A model generated the notes under the pieces. It did not search any database. It saw nothing but the letters and a program-made list of their open reading frames with translations, and was not told the origin of the DNA. This document shows, piece by piece, positions 1-10,286 of a stretch of DNA of 64,000 nt (its first letter is position 1; each line of letters begins with the position of its first letter). The stretch spans positions 5,394,001 through 5,458,000 of the forward strand of contig NZ_CP163520.1 of the NCBI RefSeq assembly GCF_041080675.1. The letters are read 5' to 3'. Position numbers and translations under genes: made by a program. The DNA comes from Streptomyces sp. cg36 (GTDB lineage: Bacteria; Actinomycetota; Actinomycetes; Streptomycetales; Streptomycetaceae).

Positions 1-338
1 CGGCGGTGGCCGCCCGCGCGCTCACCGAACCGGGCGCGCACGAAGGCCGGGAGTACGCCCTGACGGGCCCCGCGCCCATCACGGCCGCCCAGCAGACCGA
101 GTGCCTGGCCCGGGTGCTCGGCCGCCCGCTGCGCTTCGAGGAGCTCGGCCCCGAACGCGCCCGCGCCGCACTCCTGAAGCGCTACCCCGAGGCGGTGGCC
201 GAGGCGCTGCTGCACAGCGCCGAGCGCCAGCGCGCCGGGGCCAAGAGCTCCGTCACGGACACCGTCCGCGAGGTCACCGGCCGCCCGGCCCGCTCCTACG
301 AGGAGTGGGCCCGCGACCACGCGCACGCCTTCGCGTGA
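1..338 (+). CDS. NmrA/SDR-like NAD(P)-binding protein, C-terminal part
   Basis: This is the 3' end of a gene that starts left of the window; the open frame runs in from base 1 and stops at 338. The visible ~111 residues read like the C-terminal half of NmrA-like or atypical short-chain dehydrogenase proteins: a 'YALTGPAPIT' strand, a segment typical of the late substrate-binding region ('LGRPLRFEEL'), then a helical tail ending in 'SYEEWARDHAHAF'. In this family the tail closes over the NAD(P)H-binding Rossmann fold, which would lie upstream. The substrate cannot be told. It converges on the P450 gene, with a terminator hairpin between them. Confidence 0.7.
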   Translation, partial: AVAARALTEPGAHEGREYALTGPAPITAAQQTECLARVLGRPLRFEELGPERARAALLKRYPEAVAEALLHSAERQRAGAKSSVTDTVREVTGRPARSYEEWARDHAHAFA

Positions 339-385
339 GCGCCTGAACCGCTCCCGTACGGGACCGGAACCGCGCCGAGAGCGCC

Positions 386-420
386 ACAGGGGCCCCGCCG
401 ACCACCGGCAGGGCCCCTGT
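386..420. terminator. bidirectional terminator hairpin
   Basis: Perfect 10-bp inverted repeat ACAGGGGCCC (386-395) / GGGCCCCTGT (411-420) with a 15-nt loop. It sits between the converging SDR-like gene and the P450 gene, so it can serve both. Confidence 0.7.
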
Positions 421-443
421 TGCGCGTCCCGCAGGCGCGTGTC

Positions 444-1670
444 TCAGCCGCGCAGCAGGACCGGGAGCTCCTGGTGGCCGTTGGAGATGAACGACGGCAG
501 CTGGGCCAAGCCCTCCTCGGGCGCCGCCAGCGCCAGGTCGGGGAAGCGCTCGAACAGCGCCGCCAGCGCCACCGTCGCCTCCATCCGGGCCAGCGGCGCG
601 CCCAGGCAGAAGTGCACCCCGTGCCCGAACGCCAGGTGCTCGCGGCGCAGCGGGCGCGCCGGGTCGAAGACCTCCGCGTCCTCGTGCACCTCCGGGTCGC
701 GCCCCGGCCCGGCCAGCGCGGCCAGGATCGGCTCGCCCCGGCGGATCAGCACCCCGCCCAGCTCCAGGTCCTCCACCGCGTACCGCAGCGGCACATGGGC
801 GGCCGGCGGCTCCACCCGCAGGGTCTCCTCGACCACGTCCTCCCAGGCCACCTCGCCGCGCCGCACCCGGGCCAGCTCCTCGGGGTGGGTGAGCAGCAGG
901 TGCGTGGCCTGGTCGATCAGGTTGACCACGGTCTCGAACCCCGCCGAGATCATCAGCAGCAGGGTGTCCACCAGCTCGACCTCGGTCAGACCGCTGCCGT
1001 CGTCCTCGTCGCGGGTGGCTATCAGACCGCTGGTCATGTCGTCGCCGGGGTTGGCGCGCTTGAAGGCGATGAACTCGTGGAGCGCCATGTACAGTTCGCG
1101 CCCGTTCGCCTCGGCCTCCTCGGCGGTCACCTCGGTGAGGAAGGTGATGTCGATCAGCCGGCACAGCCGGTCGCGGGCGCTCTCGGGGACGCCGAACAGC
1201 TCGCATATGACCTGCACCGGCAGCGGCCCGGCGAACGCCTTGCGCAGGTCCACCGGACGGTCCGCGGGGGCGTCCGCGAGCTTGTCCAGCAGATCGCCGA
1301 CGATCTGCTCGATCGTCGGCCGCAGCGCCGCCGTCTGGCGCGCCGTGAACGCCCGGGAGGTCAGCTTGCGCAGTCTGCTGTGCTCCTCGCCGTACGCGGT
1401 GATCATGCTGCGCACCGATATCCAGATGGCCAGCGGCCAGGTGCGCGGGATCTCCCCGCTGATCCAGGCGGGCCAGTGCTGTTCGGCGTCCTTGGAGACG
1501 CGCGGGTCGGTCATCAGCTTCTTGACCAGCTCGGTGCTGGTGACCGACCAGGCGGCCACGCCGCCGGGCAGCTCGACCCGGGTGACCGGGCCCTGCTCGC
1601 GGATCCGGGCGATCTCGCCGTGGATGTCGGTCCCGGCGGTGTCGATGGTGATGGGGCAGTGCTGGGGCAT
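444..1670 (-). CDS. cytochrome P450
   Basis: A 408-residue soluble bacterial P450 that would carry out an oxidative step with ferredoxin and ferredoxin reductase; the substrate is unknown. Visible marks are the I-helix oxygen-activation segment '[10 protein letters not shown]', the K-helix E-x-x-R in 'EETLRVEPP', and the heme-ligand loop '[15 protein letters not shown]' with the axial cysteine. The start at 1670 (MPQHCPI) gives the usual family length of about 400 and has a GGAG upstream; the open frame extends further but without family similarity. It lies 50 bp downstream of a histidine kinase on the same strand, so they are probably co-transcribed from the ARE-like site at 2440-2457. It may be a tailoring or catabolic enzyme; no electron-transfer partner is adjacent apart from the KorAB context. 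Confidence 0.93.
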   Translation of the reverse strand: MPQHCPITIDTAGTDIHGEIARIREQGPVTRVELPGGVAAWSVTSTELVKKLMTDPRVSKDAEQHWPAWISGEIPRTWPLAIWISVRSMITAYGEEHSRLRKLTSRAFTARQTAALRPTIEQIVGDLLDKLADAPADRPVDLRKAFAGPLPVQVICELFGVPESARDRLCRLIDITFLTEVTAEEAEANGRELYMALHEFIAFKRANPGDDMTSGLIATRDEDDGSGLTEVELVDTLLLMISAGFETVVNLIDQATHLLLTHPEELARVRRGEVAWEDVVEETLRVEPPAAHVPLRYAVEDLELGGVLIRRGEPILAALAGPGRDPEVHEDAEVFDPARPLRREHLAFGHGVHFCLGAPLARMEATVALAALFERFPDLALAAPEEGLAQLPSFISNGHQELPVLLRG

Positions 1671-1720
1671 GGGGGTGCTCCGAAAATGATGGGGACGGGC
1701 GGAGGGTCCGCCGCGCGGAA

Positions 1721-2404
1721 TCACTGTGGGCGCAGCGGAAGTCGGACGTCGACGCGGGTGCCGACGCCTGGCTTGCTCTCGACGGTGAGACGGCCGCCGA
1801 GATCGTCGATCCGGTCGGCGCTCGCACGCAGGCCCGGACATCGGTGGCCGGGCAGAAGCAGCTGGTCGGCGTCGAATCCGAGACCGTCGTCGGTGACGGT
1901 GGCACTGGCCCAGCGGTCCTCGCAGCGTACGGCCACGGTCACATGATCCGCGTGCGCGTGGCGGAAACTGTTGCCCAAAGCTTCCCGCACGGCGAGCAGG
2001 AGTTCGCGCCGGCAGATGTCCGGAAGGAGCCGTTCGTCACCGCTCGCCGAGAGCCGTACGTCGAGGCCCGCGGGCGCCCCCGCCGCGGTGAACGCGCGCA
2101 GGGAGCCGAGGAGGGAGGGCAGCGCGGTGGCGCGGACGGGGCCGCCCGAGAGGTGCCCGGAGATGTCCATGGCCTGCCGCAGCGCCCGGCGCGCGGCGGC
2201 CAGGTGCGGGCTTCCGCCGGACTCCGCCGTGTGCCGCGCCACGAGGTCGGCCGCGGCGGCCAGTGCGGAGCCCAGCTCGTCGTGGAGCGAGCGCGCGCGG
2301 GGGCGGGGGGAACGGTCGGGTCCCCGCGCCCCGGGGCGCGCCGCCCCGAGGCGTGACGGTCCCGTCGGACCACCGCTCACGACGGAGTCCAGCCCTGTGC
2401 TCAT
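1721..2404 (-). CDS. cytosolic histidine kinase (NarL-type, HisKA_3/HATPase_c)
   Basis: About 227 residues with no membrane segment. A HisKA_3-like dimerisation helix carries the likely phospho-acceptor His in '[10 protein letters not shown]'. It is followed by a HATPase_c domain with an N box ('[12 protein letters not shown]'), a G1 box ('[11 protein letters not shown]') and a G2 region ('[17 protein letters not shown]'). There is no sensor domain and no response regulator next to it, so its partner must be elsewhere or it may act unconventionally. The start at 2404 (MSTGLDS) has a G-run 4-5 nt upstream; an ATG at 2416 is possible. From memory, a short kinase of this type (SCO6268) precedes the KorAB/Acc genes in the cpk cluster of S. 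coelicolor. A strong ARE-like dyad lies 36 bp upstream. Confidence 0.82.
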   Translation of the reverse strand: MSTGLDSVVSGGPTGPSRLGAARPGARGPDRSPRPRARSLHDELGSALAAAADLVARHTAESGGSPHLAAARRALRQAMDISGHLSGGPVRATALPSLLGSLRAFTAAGAPAGLDVRLSASGDERLLPDICRRELLLAVREALGNSFRHAHADHVTVAVRCEDRWASATVTDDGLGFDADQLLLPGHRCPGLRASADRIDDLGGRLTVESKPGVGTRVDVRLPLRPQ

Positions 2405-2439
2405 GCGTCCCCCCATTGCTCGGACGGGAGGACATTAAC

Positions 2440-2457
2440 AAACCGGATACCCGGTTT
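2440..2457. promoter_or_regulatory. ARE-like operator (gamma-butyrolactone-receptor type)
   Basis: Perfect inverted repeat AAACCGG (2440-2446) - ATAC - CCGGTTT (2451-2457), preceded by AC to give ACAAACCGG. This matches the known pattern of sites bound by ScbR/ArpA-family receptors, in which ACAAACC and GGTTTGT arms flank a short spacer. It lies 36 bp upstream of the kinase start. No T-run follows it, so a terminator is less likely. The ScbR2-like protein encoded at 7706-8341 is the natural candidate to bind it. Confidence 0.65.
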
Positions 2458-2488
2458 AACGATGGGGGGTGCTTCGCGCGTCCCGCCG

Positions 2489-3586
2489 CTATCCGACCAC
2501 GGTCCAGGTGTCGTTGCCGGTGAGGAGTGTGGTCAGGTCGCCTTTGCCGTGTTGTTCGATGGCGGTGTCGAGTTGGTTGGCCATGAGGGTGTCGTAGACG
2601 GGGCGTTGGGTGTTGCGGAGGATGCCGATGGGGGTGTGGTGGAGGGTGTTGGGGTCGGCGAGGCGGGTGAGGGCGAAGGCGGTGGTGGGGGTGGGGGCGT
2701 GGGCGTCGTGGATGAGGATGTCGGCCTGGTTGTCGGGGGTCACTGTGACGATTTCGAGGTCGCCGGTGTGGGGGTTGCGGGTGACGCCTTGGTTGTTGTC
2801 GGTGCCGAAGAGGATGGGGTGGCCGTGTTCGAGGCGGATGACGGCTTCTTCGGTGTGGTTTTTGAGGGTGGCGAAGGCGTCGTCGTTGTAGATGTTGCAG
2901 TTCTGGTAGATCTCGATGAGGGCGGTGCCGGGGTGGTGGGCTGCGGCGCGGAGGGTGTCGGTGAGGTGTTTGCGGTCGGAGTCGATGGTGCGGGCGATGA
3001 AGGTGGCTTCGGCTCCGAGGGCGAGGGAGAGGGGGTTGAAGGGGGCGTCGAGGGAGCCCATGGGGGTGGATTTGGTGATTTTGCCGAGTTCGCTGGTGGG
3101 GGAGTACTGGCCTTTGGTGAGGCCGTAGATGCGGTTGTTGAAGAGGAGGATTTTGAGGTTGACGTTGCGGCGGAGGGCGTGGATGAGGTGGTTGCCGCCG
3201 ATGGAGAGGGCGTCGCCGTCGCCGGTGACGACCCAGACGGAGAGGTCGCGGCGGCTGGTGGCGAGGCCGGTGGCGATGGCGGGGGCGCGTCCGTGGATGG
3301 AGTGCATGCCGTAGGTGTTCATGTAGTAGGGGAAGCGGCTGGAGCAGCCGATCCCGGAGACGAACACGATGTTCTCTTTGGCGAGGCCGAGTTCGGGCAT
3401 GAAGCCCTGGACGGCGGCGAGGACGGCGTAGTCGCCGCAGCCGGGGCACCAGCGGACTTCCTGGTCGGACTTGAAGTCCTTCATCGACTGCCGTGCCTCG
3501 GCCCGGGGCACCAGCTGGAGCAGGTCCGAGGCATCAGCCACCCCACTCACCCCGGTTACCTCGGTGAGATCGGTCGTGTCAGTCAT
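2489..3586 (-). CDS. korB: 2-oxoacid:ferredoxin oxidoreductase, beta subunit
   Basis: A 365-residue thiamine-diphosphate-binding beta subunit that, with KorA, converts a 2-oxoacid (2-oxoglutarate or pyruvate type) plus CoA to acyl-CoA and CO2, passing electrons to ferredoxin. Visible are the conserved 'WCPGCGDYAVLAA' near residue 47, the ThDP/Mg site 'VTGDGDALSIGGNH', and 'NNRIYGLTKGQYSPTSE', all typical of KorB. The ATG at 3586 overlaps the end of korA by 8 bp, so translation is probably coupled. Coding-strand composition is unusually C-rich and G-poor compared with flanking genes. 2-oxoglutarate or pyruvate specificity cannot be decided from sequence alone. Confidence 0.92.
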   Translation of the reverse strand: MTDTTDLTEVTGVSGVADASDLLQLVPRAEARQSMKDFKSDQEVRWCPGCGDYAVLAAVQGFMPELGLAKENIVFVSGIGCSSRFPYYMNTYGMHSIHGRAPAIATGLATSRRDLSVWVVTGDGDALSIGGNHLIHALRRNVNLKILLFNNRIYGLTKGQYSPTSELGKITKSTPMGSLDAPFNPLSLALGAEATFIARTIDSDRKHLTDTLRAAAHHPGTALIEIYQNCNIYNDDAFATLKNHTEEAVIRLEHGHPILFGTDNNQGVTRNPHTGDLEIVTVTPDNQADILIHDAHAPTPTTAFALTRLADPNTLHHTPIGILRNTQRPVYDTLMANQLDTAIEQHGKGDLTTLLTGNDTWTVVG

Positions 3587-5435
3587 GGATGACCTCTTTC
3601 ACGGCGGTGGCGAGCTGTTCGGCTTTGAACGGCATGCCGTTGACCTGGGTGTGGGAGTGCGTGTCGATGAGGTATTTCGCGCGGATGAGGGTGGCGAGCT
3701 GGCCGAGGTTCATCTCCGGCACGATCACTTTGCGGTAGCGGGCGAGGATGGTGCCGAGGTTGGCGGGGAAGGGGTTGAGGTGGCGTAGGTGGGCCTGGGC
3801 GATGGGGATGCTGTCGCGGCGCAGGCGGCGGACGGCGGCGGTGATGGGGCCGTAGGTGGAGCCCCAGCCGATGACGAGGGTGTCCGCGTGGTCGGGGTCG
3901 TCGACGGTGAGGTCGTCGATGGTGATGCCGTCGATTTTGGCCTGGCGGGTGCGGACCATGTGTTCGTGGTTGGCGGGGTCGTAGGAGATGTTGCCGCTGC
4001 CGTCCTGTTTCTCGATCCCGCCGATGCGGTGTTCCAGGCCGGGGGTGCCGGGCACGGCCCAGGGGCGGGCCAGGGTGCGGGGGTCGCGCTGGTAGGGCCA
4101 GAAGACCTCGCTGCCGTCGGGCAGGGTGTGGTTGGGGCCGGTGGCGAACTGGACGCGCAGGTCGGGGAGTTCGTCGGCGTCGGGGATGCGCCAGGGCTCG
4201 GAGCCGTTGGCGAGGTAGCCGTCGGAGAGCAGGAAGACGGGTGTGCGGTAGGCCAGGGCGATGCGGGCGGCCTCGATCGCCGCGTCGAAGCAGTCGGCGG
4301 CGGTCCGGGCGGCGACGACGGGCACGGGCGCCTCGCCGTTGCGGCCGTACATGGCCTGCAGGAGGTCGGCCTGCTCGGTTTTGGTGGGCAGGCCGGTGGA
4401 GGGGCCGCCGCGCTGGATGTCCACGATCAGCAGCGGCAGTTCCAGGGACACGGCAAGGCCGATCGTCTCCGACTTGAGGGCGACGCCGGGCCCGGAGGTG
4501 GTGGTCACCCCCAGCGCCCCGCCGAAGGCGGCCCCCAGGGCCGCGCCGATGCCGGCGATCTCGTCCTCGGCCTGGAAGGTGCGCACGCCGAAGTTCTTGT
4601 GCCGGGAGAGTTCGTGGAGGATGTCGGAGGCGGGAGTGATGGGGTAGGAGCCGAGGTAGAGGGGGAGGTCGGCCTGGCGGGCGGCGGTGATCAGGCCGTA
4701 GGCCAGGGCGAGGTTCCCGGAGATGTTGCGGTAGGTGCCGGGCGCGAACGCGTGGGTGGCGGGCGCGACCTCGTAGGAGACGGCGAAGTCCTCGGTGGTC
4801 TCCCCGAAGTTCCAGCCCGCCCGGAACGCCGTCACGTTCGCCTCGGCGATCTGCGGCTTCGCGGCGAACTTGCGGCGCAGGAACGCCTCGGTCGCCTCGG
4901 TGGGACGGTGATACATCCACGACAGCAGGCCCAGCGCGAACATGTTCTTGGAGCGTTCGGCTTCCTTGCGGGTCAGCTCGAACGGCTTGAGCGCCTCCAC
5001 CGTCAGCGTGGTCAGGGGCACGGGGTGGACGCGGTAGGCGTCCAGGGTGCCGTCCTCCAGCGGGCTCGTGGCATAGCCGACCTTGGCCATGGGACGTTTG
5101 GTGAACTCGTCGGTGTTCACGATGATGTCCGCGCCGCGCGGCACGTCCGCCAGATTGGCCTTCAAAGCGGCGGGGTTCATCGCGACCAGGACATCGGGGG
5201 CGTCGCCCGGGGTGAGGATGTCGTGGTCGGCGAAGTGGAGCTGGAAGCTGGAGACACCGGGCAGGGTCCCGGCCGGGGCCCGGATCTCGGCGGGGAAGTT
5301 CGGCAGGGTCGACAGGTCGTTCCCGAACGACGCGGTCTCCGAGGTGAACCGGTCCCCCGTCAACTGCATCCCGTCCCCCGAATCACCCGCGAAACGGATG
5401 ATCACCCGATCCAGACGCTTGACTTCCTTCAGCAT
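3579..5435 (-). CDS. korA: 2-oxoacid:ferredoxin oxidoreductase, alpha subunit
   Basis: A 618-residue subunit with the gamma domain fused at the N-terminus ('IIRFAGDSGDGMQLTGD', residues ~10-26) followed by the alpha pyrimidine-binding domain ('GSYPITPASDILHELS', then 'EDEIAGIGAALGAAFGG' and 'TTTSGPGVALKSE'). This is the normal layout of actinobacterial KorA (~620-640 aa). The start at 5435 (MLKEVKRLDR) has GAGGAG about 9 nt upstream. The stop overlaps korB, and the carboxylase gene ends 11 bp upstream, so acc-korA-korB look like one operon. It acts as an alpha/beta heterodimer in the cytoplasm. Streptomyces usually carry another korAB pair elsewhere, so this copy may be a secondary, cluster-linked one. 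Confidence 0.92.
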   Translation of the reverse strand: MLKEVKRLDRVIIRFAGDSGDGMQLTGDRFTSETASFGNDLSTLPNFPAEIRAPAGTLPGVSSFQLHFADHDILTPGDAPDVLVAMNPAALKANLADVPRGADIIVNTDEFTKRPMAKVGYATSPLEDGTLDAYRVHPVPLTTLTVEALKPFELTRKEAERSKNMFALGLLSWMYHRPTEATEAFLRRKFAAKPQIAEANVTAFRAGWNFGETTEDFAVSYEVAPATHAFAPGTYRNISGNLALAYGLITAARQADLPLYLGSYPITPASDILHELSRHKNFGVRTFQAEDEIAGIGAALGAAFGGALGVTTTSGPGVALKSETIGLAVSLELPLLIVDIQRGGPSTGLPTKTEQADLLQAMYGRNGEAPVPVVAARTAADCFDAAIEAARIALAYRTPVFLLSDGYLANGSEPWRIPDADELPDLRVQFATGPNHTLPDGSEVFWPYQRDPRTLARPWAVPGTPGLEHRIGGIEKQDGSGNISYDPANHEHMVRTRQAKIDGITIDDLTVDDPDHADTLVIGWGSTYGPITAAVRRLRRDSIPIAQAHLRHLNPFPANLGTILARYRKVIVPEMNLGQLATLIRAKYLIDTHSHTQVNGMPFKAEQLATAVKEVIHD

Positions 5436-5446
5436 CGAGAGACTCC

Positions 5447-7215
<1,769 letters not shown>

Positions 7216-7264
7216 GACGACGGCTCCTCAACTTGCGGGTGCTGATTCGGAAAGATCGAGAACG

Positions 7265-7285
7265 GAACACCGTGAGGGTTTGTAC
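7265..7285. promoter_or_regulatory. possible second ARE-like site
   Basis: The segment AACACC - GTGA - GGGTTTGT is an imperfect dyad with one good ARE half (GGTTTGT). It lies 50-70 bp upstream of the carboxylase start at 7215 and would control acc-korA-korB. It is weaker than the dyads at 2440 and 8410. Confidence 0.35.
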
Positions 7286-7625
7286 AGTCCCACCCTCGAA
7301 GCATCCTGGAGGGAACGTATCCGGCGTTACTCCGCAGTTGTCCACCGTCTCGTCCGCCGTGTCGCGCCCCAAGCGCCGTACGGGGTACGGGAATCGGGGT
7401 CCCGCCGCAGGTCGGGAGGGCTGTCTGTGGATTCCCGGTAACTCCTTTGCAGATTCTCTGTGCTTCGTCTGACGTTCCTCTGTGGTTGTTCTCGGGCGAG
7501 GAATTCCGGATTCTTTCCCGGACGTGCGTCAGAATTAGGCGAATTCCCCGTTCCGGCCCGTGCGGAGCCCGTACGAAGGGCGAAGCCGGTACCGGCGCAC
7601 GCCGGTGCGGGCCCGGACCCCCGGC

Positions 7626-7689
7626 ACGCGAGCAGGGGTGGACCCGTGTCCCGCCCCCCGGCGGGACACGAATCCACCCCTGCTCGCGT
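7626..7689 (-). terminator. long-stem terminator after TetR gene
   Basis: Inverted repeat 7626-7654 / 7661-7689 pairs over 29 positions with one 2x2 internal mismatch and a 6-nt C-rich loop. It begins 16 bp after the stop of the TetR gene. The rest of the 7216-7705 gap holds no convincing gene. Confidence 0.8.
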
Positions 7690-7705
7690 CCGTCCCGCAG
7701 GCCGC

Positions 7706-8341
7706 CTACGGCATGGCGGCGGCCAGCCCCGGGCTGCCCTCCGGCTTGAGGGCGCCCAGGACGTCCGCGCGGGCGAGCCGGGGCAGCAGCAGCCGCCAGA
7801 ACTTGCCGAACATCTGCCGCGAGGACCAGCGCGGGTGGCTGCGGCCCATGGCCTCGAAGCCGACGGTCGTCGCCGCGATGACCGCCTTGGCGTCCTCGAC
7901 GGCGACGCCCTCGGCGAGCGCGCCCTCGGCCGCCGCGCCGGCCAGCACCTCGCCGACCCAGTCGGCCCAGTACTGGCGCAGGTCCATGGTGCCCTTCCAG
8001 GTGGCGTCGCCGCTCAGCCCGAATCCGGCCCGCAGGATGACGTCGTCGTTGAGGCGGAAGGCCAGGGTGTGGGAGGTGTCGACGAGCACCTGGAGGGCCC
8101 GTCCGTGCCCGGCCTCGCGCGGTGCGGCGATCTGCCGGAGCGACGCCATGGCGTGCTCTCCGACGGCCTCGGCCAGGGCGTTCTTGCTCACGAAGTGGAA
8201 GTGGAGGGCGCCGTTGCTGACGCCTGCCCGGGTGCTGATCGTGGTGAGGGCGGAGGGCGCGAAGCCGTCCGCGTCGAACACCTCGGCCGCCGCGACGATC
8301 AGGGTCTGGCGCGTCCGCTCCGCTCGCTGCTGCTTGCTCAT
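7706..8341 (-). CDS. TetR-family regulator, gamma-butyrolactone-receptor-like (ScbR2/JadR2 type)
   Basis: A 211-residue regulator. The N-terminus 'KQQRAERTRQTLIVAAAEVF' and the HTH 'ALTTISTRAGVSNGALHFHF' fit the ArpA/ScbR subgroup, in which the recognition helix is followed by G-A-L-x-F-H-F. The C-terminal half ('ILRAGFGLSGD', 'LRQYWADWV') resembles 'pseudo' receptors such as ScbR2/JadR2, which often respond to antibiotics rather than butyrolactones. A 22-bp dyad of ARE type (8410-8431) lies 69 bp upstream, so autoregulation is likely. It is upstream of, and on the same strand as, the acc-kor genes but separated from them by a strong terminator. No butyrolactone synthase (AfsA-like) gene is visible in the window. 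Confidence 0.85.
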   Translation of the reverse strand: MSKQQRAERTRQTLIVAAAEVFDADGFAPSALTTISTRAGVSNGALHFHFVSKNALAEAVGEHAMASLRQIAAPREAGHGRALQVLVDTSHTLAFRLNDDVILRAGFGLSGDATWKGTMDLRQYWADWVGEVLAGAAAEGALAEGVAVEDAKAVIAATTVGFEAMGRSHPRWSSRQMFGKFWRLLLPRLARADVLGALKPEGSPGLAAAMP

Positions 8342-8409
8342 GGTGTCACTCCGTTGTCACACAGAAGAGGGGTGGCTCTGGAGGAAGGGAGCCAGGAAGG
8401 AGATTGTAT

Positions 8410-8431
8410 AGAAACCAACCCGACGGTTTCT
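8410..8431. promoter_or_regulatory. ARE-like operator upstream of the TetR regulator
   Basis: AGAAACC (8410-8416) and GGTTTCT (8425-8431) form a perfect 7-bp inverted repeat with an 8-bp spacer (AACCCGAC). Size (22 bp) and arms match autoregulatory elements of ScbR-family proteins. Position, 69 bp upstream of the start codon, fits autorepression. Confidence 0.65.
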
Positions 8432-8753
8432 TTAGTCCGGGTCGAGAGTGACCCAAAGATGCCATTCGGCCCCGGCCGTGGACCGGCGGATACGCGCCCG
8501 ACCGTACGGGTGGGGAAGGGTCGGGCAGTGCACCGCGAGGCCGGAACTTCCGCAGGTCAAAAGGGATTTGCTGACCAGGGCGGACGAGGGGGGACCGTCG
8601 TGATTCGGCCCCGCCTGGTGCTCCTGGGGCGGGTGGGGCGATCGTGGGCCGCTCGTCCACCGACTGGAATCAGCCGTTCCCGGCGGCGGGAAACCGCTAT
8701 GGGCGGCTCGGCTAACCGACCGGGGGCCCCGCATGTTTGCCCGGGCGCCCCGC

Positions 8754-8835
8754 GCGTACGGCGTGCCGCACCCGTGCGTACGGCGTGCCGCACCCGTGCG
8801 TACGGCGTGCTGAACCCGCGCGTACGGCATGCCGA
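8754..8835. repeat. 22-bp tandem repeat, ~3.7 copies
   Basis: Units begin at 8754, 8776, 8798 and 8820 (last one partial), each opening with GCGTACGGC; the first two are identical. It lies in the 570-bp gap between the TetR and zur genes, just after the zur terminator. No gene or known site covers it. Confidence 0.85.
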
Positions 8836-8836
8836 A

Positions 8837-8877
8837 GAGGCGGGGGCGGGACCGTTGCCGGTCCGCGCCCCCGCCTC
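8837..8877 (-). terminator. terminator of the znu-zur operon
   Basis: Stem 8837-8854 / 8859-8877 (18 bp with one bulged G) and a TTGC loop, starting 32 bp after the zur stop codon. Confidence 0.75.
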
Positions 8878-8909
8878 TCGGTGAAGGGGTTCCTACGGGA
8901 AGGGGGTTC

Positions 8910-9332
8910 CTACTTCTCCGTGCCCGTGGCCGCGCACTCCGCGCAGGTGCCGAAGATCTCGACGGTGTGCGCCACGTTCACGAAGCCGTGCTGCTCCGCG
9001 ATCGACTCCGCCCACTTCTCCACCGCGGGGCCCTCGACCTCCACGGCCTTGCCGCACATCCGGCAGACCAGATGGTGGTGGTGGTCGCCCGAGGAGCAGC
9101 GGCGGTAGACCGCCTCGCCGTCGCTGGTGCGCAGCACGTCGACCTCACCGGCGTCGGCGAGCGACTGCAGGGTGCGGTAGACGGTGGTGAGCCCCACCGA
9201 GTCGCCGCGGTGCTTGAGCATGTCGTGCAGCTCCTGCGCGCTGCGGAACTCGTCCACCTGGTCGAGGGCCGCCGCCACGGCGGCCCGCTGCTTGGTCGAC
9301 CGGCCGCGTACGGGTGGTCCAGCCGTCGCCAC
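8910..9332 (-). CDS. zur: zinc uptake regulator, Fur family
   Basis: A 140-residue Fur-family repressor. The winged helix includes 'DSVGLTTVYRTLQSLADAGEV'. The metal-binding part has 'DHHHHLVCRMCGKAVEV' (structural Zn Cys pair) and a second pair 'CAEC' near the C-terminus. Zn-loaded Zur represses zinc uptake and zinc-free ribosomal protein genes. It is the last gene of znuA-znuC-znuB-zur, which supports Zur over Fur or Nur. The GTG start at 9332 has GGAGG upstream. Its own level probably follows the Zur boxes upstream of znuA, giving feedback. Confidence 0.93.
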   Translation of the reverse strand: MATAGPPVRGRSTKQRAAVAAALDQVDEFRSAQELHDMLKHRGDSVGLTTVYRTLQSLADAGEVDVLRTSDGEAVYRRCSSGDHHHHLVCRMCGKAVEVEGPAVEKWAESIAEQHGFVNVAHTVEIFGTCAECAATGTEK

Positions 9333-9390
9333 AGGTGCCTCCCTTTACCGTCGCCCGCTCACGTCGTCGGGCCATTCTGCCAGGTCGGGG

Positions 9391-10284
9391 TCAGACCGTG
9401 GCCTCGTCGGCGGTGGTCCGCGCCCCGGGTACCTCCAGGGTGCACTGCTGCGCGGCGGTTTCGGCCAGCCGTGCTCGCCTTCGCGCCAAAGGTGCGGCGA
9501 GCGCGGTCAGGGCGATGAACGCGCCGATGGCGAGCAGCACGATCGTGGCGCCCGGCGGCACGTCCTGGTAGTACGACGTGACCGTGCCCGCCAGGGTGAC
9601 GGTGGTGCCGATGGCCACCGCGAGGACGAACGTCACCGCGAAGGAGCGCGAGATCTGCTGCGCCGCCGCCACCGGAACCACCATCAGCGCGCTGACCAGC
9701 AGCAGTCCGACGGCCCGCATGGCGACCGTGACGGTGATCGCGGCGGTCACCGCGATCAGCAGGTTCAGGGCGCGCACCGGCAGCCCGGTGACCCGGGCGA
9801 ACTCCTCGTCCTGGCTCACCGCGAACAGCTGCCGCCGCAGCCCCACGGTGACGAGCACCACGAAGCCCGCGAGCAGGCAGATCGAGGTGACGTCCGAGTC
9901 GGAGACGGTGGAGAGCGAGCCGAACAGGTACGAGGAGAGGTTGGCGTTGGAGCCGGTGTCCGAGAGGTTCACCAGCAGCACGCCGCCCGCCATGCCGCCG
10001 TAGAAGAGCATGGCGAGCGCGATGTCGCCGCGCGTCTTGCCGTACGCCCGGATCAGCTCCATCGTCACGGCGCCGACCACCGAGACGAGCGTGGCCATCC
10101 ACACCGGGCTGCTGTTGAGCAGGAAGCCGAGGCCCACGCCGGTCATCGCGACATGGCCGATGCCGTCGCCCATCAGCGCCTGGCGGCGCTGGACCAGGTA
10201 GATGCCGACGGCGGGCGCGGTGATGCCGACGAGGACGGCCGCGATGAGTGCCCGCTGCATGAAGGCGGTCTGGAGGATTTCCAT
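9391..10284 (-). CDS. znuB: zinc ABC transporter permease
   Basis: A 297-residue ABC-3 family permease with about eight membrane segments, the channel of the ZnuABC high-affinity zinc importer. 'QRRQALMGDGIGHVAMTGVGLGF' marks the conserved N-terminal loop, and 'LFGSLSTVSDSD' and 'SQDEEFARVTGLPV' the conserved cytosolic loops that contact the ATPase. The start at 10284 (MEILQTAF) is 2 bp after the znuC stop. The C-terminal ~25 residues form a soluble tail. Confidence 0.94.
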   Translation of the reverse strand: MEILQTAFMQRALIAAVLVGITAPAVGIYLVQRRQALMGDGIGHVAMTGVGLGFLLNSSPVWMATLVSVVGAVTMELIRAYGKTRGDIALAMLFYGGMAGGVLLVNLSDTGSNANLSSYLFGSLSTVSDSDVTSICLLAGFVVLVTVGLRRQLFAVSQDEEFARVTGLPVRALNLLIAVTAAITVTVAMRAVGLLLVSALMVVPVAAAQQISRSFAVTFVLAVAIGTTVTLAGTVTSYYQDVPPGATIVLLAIGAFIALTALAAPLARRRARLAETAAQQCTLEVPGARTTADEATV

Positions 10285-10286
10285 GA

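Noticed and set aside
274..1905. Alternate long frames over the P450 gene on both strands
   Set aside because: Composition is that of antisense or out-of-frame high-GC DNA; the P450 frame contains all family motifs.
2440..2457. Intrinsic terminator of korB
   Set aside because: No T-run follows on the minus strand, and the arms match the ARE pattern, so an operator reading is preferred.
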